DNA of 64,000 bases from CAG-217 sp963642245 (GTDB taxonomy: Bacteria > Bacillota > Clostridia > Oscillospirales > Acutalibacteraceae): contig CAVIFY010000001.1 of NCBI GenBank assembly GCA_963642245.1, positions 1 to 64,000 on the forward strand, given 5' to 3'. The notes under the pieces were generated by a model. That model had not been told where the DNA came from and made no database searches. It worked only from the letters and a program-made list of their open reading frames with translations. Shown here in pieces: positions 9,215 to 17,449 of the stretch. The position numbers and the translations under genes are program-made. Position 1 is the first letter of the stretch. Each line of letters starts with the position of its first letter.

Positions 9215-10030
9215 ATGCTTAAACTGTTTTACATAACCAAGGACCCGGCGGTGGCGCGGATCGCCCAGGCAGCCGGGGTGGATCGTATTTTTGTGGATAT
9301 GGAATATATCGGCAAGGCCCAGCGCCAAGGCGGTATGGATACGGTGCAAAACCACCACACCGTTGAAGATGTGGCTCGGTTGCGGCCGGTGCTGGATCGG
9401 GCGGAGTTGCTGGTGCGGGTCAATCCGGTGCACCCGGGGTCGAAAGAAGAGATCGACCGGGTGATCGCCGCCGGTGCGGATGTGATCATGCTGCCTATGT
9501 GGCAGTCGGCAGAGCAGGTGCAGCAATTTGTTCGCTGGGTGGATGGCCGCGCCAAGACGCTCCTGCTGCTGGAAAATCAGGCGGCGGTGGATTGCCTTGA
9601 CCGTGTGCTGGCGCTGCCCGGGGTGGACGAAATCCATATCGGGCTGAATGACTTGAGTATTTCCCAGGGAAAGAAATTTCTGTTCCAGCCTTTGGCGGAC
9701 GGCACAGTGGACGCGGTGTGCGCCAAGATCAAGGCCGCGGGGATCCCTTTTGGGATCGGCGGTTTCGGTCGCTTAGGCGGCGGCACATTGCCGGCAGCGT
9801 ATATCGTAGCGGAGCACTACCGGTTGGGTTCGTCCATGAGTATTCTCTCCCGCGCCTTTTGCAACACGGCGCAGATCACCGATCTGGGGGAGATCGAACG
9901 GATCTTTACTTCCGGCGTGGCAGAGCTGCGGCAGTATGAGGCGCAGCTGAGCCGGGCGGAGGATGATTTTTTTGCCTTGCAGCATAAAAAGTTGCAGGAT
10001 TGTGTAGAAGAAATTGTTGAGGGTATGTGA
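9215..10030 (+). CDS. HpcH/HpaI-family aldolase in polysaccharide cluster
   Basis: The 271-residue TIM-barrel protein has the family blocks DRIFVDMEYIGK, LVRVNPVHPGS, GADVIMLPMWQSAEQVQQF, LLLLENQAAVDC with the metal-ligand Glu, and LPGVDEIHIGLNDLS with the metal-ligand Asp. Characterised relatives are divalent-metal class II aldolases that make or cleave 4-hydroxy-2-oxo acids using pyruvate. Some family members are citrate lyase beta-like. It is the first gene behind the cluster promoter and directly precedes the initiating sugar transferase. A role in making an acidic sugar or a hydroxyacid substituent is therefore plausible but unproven. Confidence 0.8.
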   Translation: MLKLFYITKDPAVARIAQAAGVDRIFVDMEYIGKAQRQGGMDTVQNHHTVEDVARLRPVLDRAELLVRVNPVHPGSKEEIDRVIAAGADVIMLPMWQSAEQVQQFVRWVDGRAKTLLLLENQAAVDCLDRVLALPGVDEIHIGLNDLSISQGKKFLFQPLADGTVDAVCAKIKAAGIPFGIGGFGRLGGGTLPAAYIVAEHYRLGSSMSILSRAFCNTAQITDLGEIERIFTSGVAELRQYEAQLSRAEDDFFALQHKKLQDCVEEIVEGM

Positions 10031-10669
10031 ATGTATCGAGGGGTAAAACGAGCGCTGGATTTTGTTACGGCATTGCTGGCACTGATCGTTCTTTCGCCGC
10101 TGCTGGCCATCACGGCGCTGGCAGTGAAGCTGGACTCCAAAGGCCCGGCCATCTTTAAGCAGCAGCGATTGGGGCTGCACGGCAAGACCTTTTGGATCTA
10201 TAAATTCCGCTCCATGTGCCAGGGCGCGGAGCACACCGGCACCGGCGTGTACAGCGGCGCGGATGATATGCGGGTCACACGGGTAGGCAAGCTGCTGCGG
10301 GCCACCAGCATTGACGAGCTGCCTCAGCTGGTGAATATCTTAAAGGGCGATATGAGCTTTATCGGCCCCCGGCCGCCGCTGACCTATCACCCCTGGCCGT
10401 TGGCGGATTATACGCCGGCGCAGCTACATATGTTTGATGTGCGCCCGGGCATTACCGGCTGGGCGCAGGTGCACGGCCGCAAGGATGTGGAGTGGCACCA
10501 TCGAATTGAGCTGAACTGCTGGTATGTGGACCACATGAGCCTGGCGCTGGATGTGCGTATTCTCTTTGTCACCGTCTTTAAGGTGCTGAAGAATGAGGAC
10601 AATGTCAACACCGGCGAGACCTTGGCCCGGGACGACGCCCCGGCGCAGGAAACGGTGATGAAGGGATGA
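10031..10669 (+). CDS. Initiating sugar-phosphate transferase (bacterial sugar transferase family)
   Basis: The 212-residue protein has one N-terminal membrane segment (ALDFVTALLALIVLSPLLAI) and the catalytic domain of polyprenyl-phosphate sugar-1-phosphate transferases. Family motifs are KFRSM, TSIDELPQLVNILKGDMSFI, GPRPP and RPGITGWAQVHGR. It should move a sugar 1-phosphate from a nucleotide sugar to undecaprenyl phosphate at the inner membrane face, starting the repeat unit. It is the short PglC/EpsL-like form without the multi-span N-terminal region of WbaP/WcaJ. It starts right after the aldolase stop and overlaps the next gene by four bases. The sugar is unknown. Confidence 0.9.
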   Translation: MYRGVKRALDFVTALLALIVLSPLLAITALAVKLDSKGPAIFKQQRLGLHGKTFWIYKFRSMCQGAEHTGTGVYSGADDMRVTRVGKLLRATSIDELPQLVNILKGDMSFIGPRPPLTYHPWPLADYTPAQLHMFDVRPGITGWAQVHGRKDVEWHHRIELNCWYVDHMSLALDVRILFVTVFKVLKNEDNVNTGETLARDDAPAQETVMKG

Positions 10670-11574
10670 AAGAACTATTGATCACCGGCGCGTGGCGGTG
10701 TGCGGAGCGGCAGGTACAGGCGCTGGAGCAGATGGGGTATGCCGTCACCTTTTGGCCGGACGAGCGGCAGGCGGTGGATATGGATACCCGGCATTTTGAA
10801 GTCGTGATCTGCGGCGGTTTGTTTTTGACTACGCCCATCGAACGCTTCCCGGCACTCCGGTGTATTCAGTTGACCTCCGCCGGGCTGGATCGGGTGCCGC
10901 TGGACTATTGCAAGGCCCACGGCATTACCGTGTATAACGCCGGCGGTGTTTACAGCGCGCCTATGGCGGAGTTTGTGCTGGGCGGTATTTTGCAGCTATA
11001 TAAAGAGAGCAAGTTTTTTGTAGAAAATCAAGCAGCGCACCGGTGGGAGAAACACCGGGGGCTGCGGGAGTTGGGCGGCAAGACCGCCTGTATCATCGGC
11101 ACCGGCAGCGTGGGCAGTGCCATTGCCCGGCGGATGCGGGCCTTTGAAGTGCAGACGGTGGGCGTCAATCGTTCCGGCCACCCTGCGGCAGAGTTTGACC
11201 AAACCCGGCCCACCGACCAACTGGACGATCTGCTGCCCCTGGCGGACCTGGTGATCTGCGCTATGCCCTTGACGGCGGAGACAGCCGGTCTGTTTGACAG
11301 CGCACGCCTGGCCAAGATCAAGCCCGGCGCAGTATTTGTGAATGTGGCCCGCGGCAAGGTGACAGACCAGCAGGCGTTGATCGCAGCGCTGCAAAGCGGG
11401 CGCCTGTCCGGCGCGGTGCTGGATGTATTTGAAGAAGAACCCTTGCCCCAGGACAGCCCCTTGTGGGACCTGGAGCAGGTGATATTGACCCCCCACAATT
11501 CCTTTGTGGGCGAGCACAACGGCGAACGGCTGCTTCGCCTGATCTGCAAGAATTTGGAGTCATTTGCACAATGA
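10666..11574 (+). CDS. D-isomer-specific 2-hydroxyacid dehydrogenase family protein
   Basis: The 302-residue NAD(P)-dependent oxidoreductase shows the nucleotide-binding motif TACIIGTGSVGSAIARRM around residues 140-155. The substrate-contact block is VNVARGKVTDQQALIAALQS. The catalytic Arg lies in that first block, Glu in LDVFEEEPLP and His in LTPHNS. The family reduces 2-oxo acids to D-2-hydroxyacids or the reverse. It overlaps both neighbours by ATGA junctions inside the polysaccharide operon, so it probably works on a precursor or substituent. Together with the aldolase two genes upstream it could form a short route to a hydroxyacid. Confidence 0.85.
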   Translation: MKELLITGAWRCAERQVQALEQMGYAVTFWPDERQAVDMDTRHFEVVICGGLFLTTPIERFPALRCIQLTSAGLDRVPLDYCKAHGITVYNAGGVYSAPMAEFVLGGILQLYKESKFFVENQAAHRWEKHRGLRELGGKTACIIGTGSVGSAIARRMRAFEVQTVGVNRSGHPAAEFDQTRPTDQLDDLLPLADLVICAMPLTAETAGLFDSARLAKIKPGAVFVNVARGKVTDQQALIAALQSGRLSGAVLDVFEEEPLPQDSPLWDLEQVILTPHNSFVGEHNGERLLRLICKNLESFAQ

Positions 11575-12707
11575 AGGTACTATTTGTTGCTACCGTGCGT
11601 AGCCATATCGGCCAATTTCATATGCCTTTTATTCGGGAACTGGTGCGCCGGGGCTGCCGGGTGGAGGCGGCGTTTAAGGACAATTCCGCCGACAAGCCCG
11701 GTCTGGACCTGGGCGGCATTGCCCGCACTTATGAAGTGCCCTTTAGCCGCAGCCCGTACAGTGCAGATAATCTGAAAGCCTATCGGGTGCTGAAAAAGAT
11801 CATTGATGAGGGCCGGTATGACGCCATTCACTGCCACACGCCAATGGGCGCCGTGGTGACTCGTCTGGCTGCGCGGGACGCCCGCAAGCAGGGCACCAAG
11901 GTGATCTACACCGCCCACGGTTTTCACTTCTATAACGGCGCTGCCAGGAAGAATTGGCTGCTGTTTTACCCGGTGGAGAAGGCACTGGCGAAAGATACGG
12001 ACTGCCTAATCACCATTAACAGCGAGGATTATAACACCGCTAAGGCTCGGCAGTTTGCCGCCGGGCGCATTGAACTGGTCAATGGCGTGGGTGTGGATCT
12101 TAGCGATTTTCAGCCGGTGACCCGGGAGCAAAAGTCGGCTCTGCGCCGGGCGTATGGGTACAGTCCGGACGATTTTATTTTAATATACCCGGCGGATTTT
12201 TCTGCCCGGAAAAATCAAAATATGCTGTTTGATACCCTGAAATTGCTGCTGGAAAAGGACAAGCATTTTCGCTTGTTGCTGCCCGGCTCCGATGTGGAGG
12301 CCCGGCCGTTTTTGGACTATGCCAAGTCCATCGGCGTGGTGGACCATGTGGAGGCGCTGGGCTACCGGCGGGATATTTGCCAGCTGGTGGGGCTTAGCGA
12401 TGTGTCCGTGTCCTCCAGTCGGCAGGAGGGCCTGCCCATCAATTTGGTGGAGGCCATGGCGCTGGGCAATCCGGTGGTCGCCACCGATGTGCGCGGCAAT
12501 CGGGACCTGGTGCAGGACGGTGAGAGCGGCTACCTGGTGCCGCTAAACGACAGTCGGGCCATGGCGGACCGGATCTGGTCACTTTATACCGACCCGGAGC
12601 GAACGGCGGCCTTTGGCGAAACCGGACGGGCACTTGCCCAGGACTACGCGGTGGAGCCGGTGCTGCACCGTATGATCGAAATTTACCAAGCGTTAGAACT
12701 TTTGTGA
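11571..12707 (+). CDS. Glycosyltransferase family 4, EpsD-like
   Basis: The ATG at 11571 overlaps the previous stop (ATGA). Longer in-frame readings upstream lie inside the dehydrogenase gene and are not family-like. The 378-residue GT-B protein starts MKVLFVATVRSHIGQFHMPF and has AIHCHTPMGAVVTRLAAR and VIYTAHGFHFYNGAA. Its C-terminal donor-binding segment is SSSRQEGLPINLVEAMALG. The sequence resembles EpsD-type transferases of Firmicutes exopolysaccharide clusters. It would add the second or a later sugar on the cytosolic side. Donor and acceptor are unknown. Confidence 0.88.
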   Translation: MKVLFVATVRSHIGQFHMPFIRELVRRGCRVEAAFKDNSADKPGLDLGGIARTYEVPFSRSPYSADNLKAYRVLKKIIDEGRYDAIHCHTPMGAVVTRLAARDARKQGTKVIYTAHGFHFYNGAARKNWLLFYPVEKALAKDTDCLITINSEDYNTAKARQFAAGRIELVNGVGVDLSDFQPVTREQKSALRRAYGYSPDDFILIYPADFSARKNQNMLFDTLKLLLEKDKHFRLLLPGSDVEARPFLDYAKSIGVVDHVEALGYRRDICQLVGLSDVSVSSSRQEGLPINLVEAMALGNPVVATDVRGNRDLVQDGESGYLVPLNDSRAMADRIWSLYTDPERTAAFGETGRALAQDYAVEPVLHRMIEIYQALELL

Positions 12708-12719
12708 GGATCGGCATTT

Positions 12720-13793
12720 ATGCGTGTGTTACAGGTGATACCGGATATTGGCGTGGCCAATGGTGTAATGAGCGTGATTTTGAACTACGCCAAAGCGATG
12801 CCGCCGGATATTACATTTGATGTGGCCTATTTTGCGGAGAAACCCCAAACACGGCAAGCAGAGATCGAGGCGCTGGGCGGCAAGGTGTATCGGCTGGACG
12901 CTCCTCGCCCGCAGGATCTATGCAGCGGCAAAATGGGACGCTTTTTTGCGGAGCATACCGGGCGCTGGCAAGCCCTGCACATTCACTGTCCCCATTTTGC
13001 GGTGTTCATTGCACCGGCTGCCAAACGAGCCGGGATCCATAAAATCGCCGTGCATTGCCACACCACTGCGTATTCTTTGGCAGGCAACGGTCGCCGTAAT
13101 CAGTTGCTCAGCTTATATGCCAAGTATTTGGTGCCTACGCGCTTTGCGTGCAGCAATGCCGCCGGCAAAATGTGGTATGGCAAGCGCCCCTTTCGGGTGC
13201 TGAATAATGCCATTGACTGTGCCGCTTATGCGTATGCGCCACAGGTGCGCCAAACTGTGCGCGCGCGGGAACAGGCGGCAGACGCTTTTGTGGTAGGCCA
13301 TATCGGCCAGGCCACAGTCAAGCAAAAGAATCACTCGTTTTTGTTCACTGTTTTTGCGCAGATCGCGGCGCAAAAGCCGGGCGCGCAGCTGTGGCTGATC
13401 GGCGCCCAGCCTACGCCGGAGCTGAACGCCTTGGCAGAGCAGTTGCAGATCACAAAGCAAATTCGATATTTCGGCCAGCGGCGGGATGTGCCGGAGTTGT
13501 TGCAAGGGTGCGATGTGTTTGTCTTTCCATCTTTCAGCGAGGGACTGCCGGTGTCTGTGGTAGAGGCCCAGGCTGCAGGTTTGCCGGTGCTGCTGTCTGA
13601 CGCAGTCACCCGGGAGGTGGCGTGTACGCCGCTGGTGCAGACCCTGTCTTTACAGCAGTCGGCGGAAGAATGGGCAGAGGCTGCCTTGCAGCCGCAACCG
13701 ACTCGAAAAAGCCCCACGGCTGCATTGATCGCCGGTGGGTGGAATATCAAAGAAGCAGCTATGGAGCTGGCTCAATTTTACAGATCGGAGTAA
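12720..13793 (+). CDS. Glycosyltransferase family 1/4, EpsF-like
   Basis: The 357-residue GT-B transferase begins MRVLQVIPDIGVANGVMSVI. The acceptor domain contains ALHIHCPHFAVFIAPAAKRA. The donor domain has VGHIGQATVKQKNHSFLFTV and the nucleotide-sugar motif VFPSFSEGLPVSVVEAQAAG. It is similar in layout to the transferase encoded at 16307, pointing to related linkages. It starts 12 bases after the preceding transferase, with TGAGGA as ribosome site. Confidence 0.87.
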   Translation: MRVLQVIPDIGVANGVMSVILNYAKAMPPDITFDVAYFAEKPQTRQAEIEALGGKVYRLDAPRPQDLCSGKMGRFFAEHTGRWQALHIHCPHFAVFIAPAAKRAGIHKIAVHCHTTAYSLAGNGRRNQLLSLYAKYLVPTRFACSNAAGKMWYGKRPFRVLNNAIDCAAYAYAPQVRQTVRAREQAADAFVVGHIGQATVKQKNHSFLFTVFAQIAAQKPGAQLWLIGAQPTPELNALAEQLQITKQIRYFGQRRDVPELLQGCDVFVFPSFSEGLPVSVVEAQAAGLPVLLSDAVTREVACTPLVQTLSLQQSAEEWAEAALQPQPTRKSPTAALIAGGWNIKEAAMELAQFYRSE

Positions 13794-13796
13794 TGT

Positions 13797-14690
13797 ATGC
13801 TGGATAAACTGCGCGTACCGGAATGGTGTTGTGCCGTTCGGTTCAATACAGACGGCCACACGGTGTTTGACGATTTGGAAACACCGTTTACCGTGTTAAA
13901 AAACAGCCGCCGTTATTGGTGTGCAGATCCATTTTTGTATCAGCGGGACGGGCAGTATTATTTGTTTTTTGAGGCGTATGACAGGCTAAAGCGTAAGGGC
14001 GTGTTGGGGTATCGCACCGTATCTAAAGACGGCTGCGGCAAAATTCAAGTGTTTTACGAGAGCGCCGGGCACCTGTCATATCCGTTCCTGTTTGAAAAAG
14101 AGGGCGAGTTATATATTATGCCGGAGTCCAGTGCGGAGAACGAGCTGTTTTTGCTGCGCTGTGTATCCTTCCCCGACCGGTGGGTAAAGGAGCGGGTGCT
14201 GCTGCAGGACTCCCTGGCAGACACCACGCGACTTGTGCTCTCCGGTGGAACATTCTATCTCAGTGAGCAGGTAGACGATACCCGCGTCTTTGACCGCCTG
14301 GATCTCTACTATGAAGACGGTACCGGTCGGCTGTGCCCCTGTGCGGCCAATCCGGTAAAACGCGATCTGACTACTGCCCGCTGTGCCGGTGCTTGCTTTC
14401 AGCAGGACGGTCGGTGGCTCCGCCCCTCTCAGGATTGCGGCGAGACCTATGGCGGCAAGTTGAATTTTAACCGTATAGATGATTTGACAGCCGATGGGTA
14501 TGCAGAGACTTGTATAAAGACCATCTCCGTTTCTGACCTTAGGACGAACAGCAGCGAAGTGTTTAGCGGTATTCACACTTATAACTCTTGCGGTTCAGTA
14601 GAAGTGGTCGATCTAAAATTACCGTCCTGTTTCCATTTGCTCAATTTGATCGGTGCTGTGTGGAAGCGCATAAGGAGGAAAAGCGGATGA
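13797..14690 (+). CDS. Predicted beta-propeller glycan-cluster protein, GINT1 N-terminal-like
   Basis: The 297-residue protein contains repeated blade motifs: YWCADPFLYQRDGQYYLFFE, HLSYPFLFEKEGELYIMPES, and a weaker third block TTRLVLSGGTFYLSEQ. This resembles the five-bladed propeller found at the N-terminus of glucosamine inositolphosphorylceramide transferase 1 and beside bacterial formyltransferases. The fold is shared with GH43/62/68 enzymes. No biochemical role is established for bacterial stand-alone copies, and no signal peptide is visible. Its stop overlaps the next start by ATGA. A sugar-binding or sugar-modifying role in repeat-unit assembly is inferred. Confidence 0.65.
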   Translation: MLDKLRVPEWCCAVRFNTDGHTVFDDLETPFTVLKNSRRYWCADPFLYQRDGQYYLFFEAYDRLKRKGVLGYRTVSKDGCGKIQVFYESAGHLSYPFLFEKEGELYIMPESSAENELFLLRCVSFPDRWVKERVLLQDSLADTTRLVLSGGTFYLSEQVDDTRVFDRLDLYYEDGTGRLCPCAANPVKRDLTTARCAGACFQQDGRWLRPSQDCGETYGGKLNFNRIDDLTADGYAETCIKTISVSDLRTNSSEVFSGIHTYNSCGSVEVVDLKLPSCFHLLNLIGAVWKRIRRKSG

Positions 14691-15628
14691 ACAAAGTTGC
14701 TTTGATTTCCCTGTACTTTGGCAAGTTCCCGGCGAATTTCGGCTTGTGGCTCAAGAGCGCGGCGCGGAATGCGGATATTGATTTCCTTTTGTACGGAGAC
14801 TGTGATGTTTCTGTTTATCTGCCGCTGCCGCCCAATGTTAAGTGTTTTTCCTACACTTTTGAGCAGATGAAAGCCAAAATACAAAGCAAGTTTGACTTTG
14901 CCATTGAGTTGTCCCGGCCCTACAAACTCTGCGATTACAAGCCTATCTACGGCTATTTGTTTGAAGAGGATCTGGCAGGGTATGACTATTGGGGCCATAT
15001 TGATCTGGACACCATTTTAGGCGATCTGCGTGCTTACTTCCCCAAGGAAACCTATGAAAAGGTGTACCTGTTTGGTCATTTGACGATGTATCGGAATACG
15101 CCGGAGAATAACCGGCGATTTATGGCCGATGTGGGCCAGGATTACAGGAAGTCGTTTACCACTTCTTTTATCACCGTGTTTGACGAACTGCCGGGTATGA
15201 AGAAGAAATACGATCTGCTGGGCATTCCCCAGTACAGTGGACACGATTTTGCGGATATTGCCCGGCGGCGTAAGAATTTTACCCTAAACAGTGAGATCTG
15301 CCGCAAAAACTACAAGTACCAGATCTTTTACTATCAGGACGGGCGCGTGTTTCGGGATTATGTGGATAAGGGCACAATGCACACGGACGAATTTAATTAT
15401 ATCCATTTTTCCAAGCGCCAAATGCCGGACCATACCGGTGGAAGTCCGGCGTACTACATTACCCGGTTTGGCTGTGTGCCAAAGACCGGCCCCACCACGC
15501 CGGAGATCATTCGGCAATATAACCGACCGACTCCGGTGCAAAACCTGTTTTGTGCCATAGATACGCAGGTGATCCGCCGGATCAAACGCTATTCAAAACT
15601 GATATACACAAAGTTGATGAGAAAATGA
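14687..15628 (+). CDS. DUF6625-family putative glycosyltransferase
   Basis: I take the ATG at 14687 (MNKVALISLYFGKFPANFGL), which overlaps the previous stop and follows AAGGAGG. The frame is open further upstream, but that part lies in the preceding gene. The 313-residue product has SRPYKLCDYKPIYGYLFEED, YDYWGHIDLDTILGDL with a DxD-like acidic pair, and LFGHLTMYRNTPENNRRF. These are the conserved blocks of DUF6625, a family met in capsule clusters. The layout suggests a GT-A fold transferase, but no member is known to me to be characterised. Confidence 0.7.
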   Translation: MNKVALISLYFGKFPANFGLWLKSAARNADIDFLLYGDCDVSVYLPLPPNVKCFSYTFEQMKAKIQSKFDFAIELSRPYKLCDYKPIYGYLFEEDLAGYDYWGHIDLDTILGDLRAYFPKETYEKVYLFGHLTMYRNTPENNRRFMADVGQDYRKSFTTSFITVFDELPGMKKKYDLLGIPQYSGHDFADIARRRKNFTLNSEICRKNYKYQIFYYQDGRVFRDYVDKGTMHTDEFNYIHFSKRQMPDHTGGSPAYYITRFGCVPKTGPTTPEIIRQYNRPTPVQNLFCAIDTQVIRRIKRYSKLIYTKLMRK

Positions 15629-16341
15629 AACAAAAGATTATTGATTTTTGGAAGAACTCAGCAATTTTAGGCCAAATCACAAAGGCGGAAAACCGATATT
15701 TTCGCCGTCGTTGTGAGAATACCCACTATACCATTTTGACACCCAACTGCATGGCCGGTTTGATTTACAGTCGATTGGGCGAACCTTTTTACTCGCCAAC
15801 CATCAATACCAGTATGCAGAATGAGGATTTTATTAAGTTCCTGTCTGATTTGGATTACTACTTGGCGCAGGATGTGCAGGAATGGGTGGACGATACGGTG
15901 GATTACCCTGCGGGCATTATACGCGGGCGTACTCCGGAGGACGATATACGGGTGAATTTTGTGCATTATCCGTCCTTTGCCGCCGGTCGGGAAAAGTGGA
16001 ATACCCGTAAAAAGCGCATTGATCCCAATAATCTCTATGTGATCGTGTGCGATATTGATGATATTTATGAGAAAGATTACCGCCGCGTGGGGCGCTTGTC
16101 TGCGGCGCAGCTGGAGCGATTGGAGCGGGTGCCTTGTGCCAACCTGGCGCTGCTTACCAGCCACCGCGACCGCACCCAGCCCTATGCACATTATATTAAG
16201 CCGGACTACGGCCGACCGTATCCGCTGGTGTATATGAACAGGGACGCACTGGGATTAAACGGCTTTGAACGGCATTTTGATTTTGTAGGATTTTTGAACC
16301 ATCGCAATGAACCAAAAGAAAAAAGTATTGATCGTAAATGA
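15625..16341 (+). CDS. DUF1919-family protein (putative exopolysaccharide protein)
   Basis: The start at ATG 15625 overlaps the previous stop and gives 238 residues. Recognisable DUF1919 blocks include NTHYTILTPNCMAGLIYSRL, SPTINTSMQNEDFIKFLSDL and VNFVHYPSFAAGREKWNTRK. This family occurs in capsule and exopolysaccharide clusters and has no firm biochemical function. No membrane segment or signal is visible. The C-terminal 35 bases overlap the next transferase gene in another frame, an unusually long overlap for this operon. Confidence 0.75.
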   Translation: MKQKIIDFWKNSAILGQITKAENRYFRRRCENTHYTILTPNCMAGLIYSRLGEPFYSPTINTSMQNEDFIKFLSDLDYYLAQDVQEWVDDTVDYPAGIIRGRTPEDDIRVNFVHYPSFAAGREKWNTRKKRIDPNNLYVIVCDIDDIYEKDYRRVGRLSAAQLERLERVPCANLALLTSHRDRTQPYAHYIKPDYGRPYPLVYMNRDALGLNGFERHFDFVGFLNHRNEPKEKSIDRK

Positions 16342-17428
16342 CCCCCTGCAATACGGCGGCTCGGATATTGTGGCCGTGCGGTTGCAGCAGGGATTGAATA
16401 CAGAAGAATTTGACTGCACCTATTGTTTGCGGTATCAGGAGCCCGGCCCTATGGAGCCGGAGATCGCGGCTACCGGCGTGCGCATTTTGCACCAGCCGGA
16501 CGATCAGCTTTCCTACCAAAGCAGCTATCGCTATTACAAAGCGCTGTTTGCAAAGGAGCAGTTTGACATTGTGCACTGTCACTTGCCTTTTTACAGCGGC
16601 ATTGTGCTGGCGGCAGCAAAGCGGGCCGGTATCCCTAAGCGGGTGGCTCACGCGCATTTTTCGCAGCCGCTGGAATATGGGCATTCGCCCATAAAAAGGC
16701 TTGTTGCCAATTTGTACCGCGCGGTAATGCGCCATGTGGTCAGCGCTACGGCAACGGATATTATCGGGTGCAGCCGGGCAGCAGGCGAATATTTGGCAGG
16801 CAAGCGGGGCTTTGCTAAAAAAGGTGTGGTACTCAATAACGGCATTGATACGGAAAAGTACCGCTTGACCGGCGCAAAGCGCACTGCCATGCGCCGTGCA
16901 TTGGGCGTAGAGGACCAAATTGTCTTGGGTCATATCGGCCAGATGTATTATGTAAAGAACCACGGCTATTTGTTAGAGGTGTTTGCCGCTTTTCATCGTG
17001 CGCATAAGGATAGTACCTTGCTGCTGGTCAGTGACGGCCCGGATCGGGAGGTGCTGGAGCAGCGGGCGCGGGATTTAGGCGTTCGGGACAGCGTGCAGTT
17101 CTTAGGCTTTCGCACAGATATACCGGAGCTGCTGATGGCTATGGACTGCTTTGTGTTCCCGTCCATTCATGAGGGCTTTCCACTGACGCTGATTGAAGCC
17201 CAGGCGGCGCAGCTGCCCTGTGTGGTGTCTGACACCATTACTCCTACGGTGAAGTTGACCGAGGCGTTGCAGTTCGCTTCTATTGAGGCGCAACCGGAAG
17301 AATGGGTACAGAAGATCGAAGCGGCACTGCGCATGGAGCGAAAGCGCATTTGCCGGGACCGATTGGTAGAGGACTTTGACATTCACTGTGTATGCAAAAA
17401 ATTGGAACAAATTTATTTGCGTAAATAA
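16307..17428 (+). CDS. Glycosyltransferase family 1/4, EpsF-like
   Basis: The 373-residue GT-B transferase starts MNQKKKVLIVNDPLQYGGSD. It has IVHCHLPFYSGIVLAAAKRA and RVAHAHFSQPLEYGHSP in the N-terminal domain. The donor half carries LGHIGQMYYVKNHGYLLEVF and VFPSIHEGFPLTLIEAQAAQ. The last motif includes the conserved Glu that contacts the nucleotide sugar. It is a second EpsF-like enzyme, paralogous in layout to the gene at 12720. It overlaps the DUF1919 gene by 35 bases, so coupled translation is likely. Confidence 0.87.
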   Translation: MNQKKKVLIVNDPLQYGGSDIVAVRLQQGLNTEEFDCTYCLRYQEPGPMEPEIAATGVRILHQPDDQLSYQSSYRYYKALFAKEQFDIVHCHLPFYSGIVLAAAKRAGIPKRVAHAHFSQPLEYGHSPIKRLVANLYRAVMRHVVSATATDIIGCSRAAGEYLAGKRGFAKKGVVLNNGIDTEKYRLTGAKRTAMRRALGVEDQIVLGHIGQMYYVKNHGYLLEVFAAFHRAHKDSTLLLVSDGPDREVLEQRARDLGVRDSVQFLGFRTDIPELLMAMDCFVFPSIHEGFPLTLIEAQAAQLPCVVSDTITPTVKLTEALQFASIEAQPEEWVQKIEAALRMERKRICRDRLVEDFDIHCVCKKLEQIYLRK

Positions 17429-17449
17429 GAAAAGTAAAAAGAGGATTTC

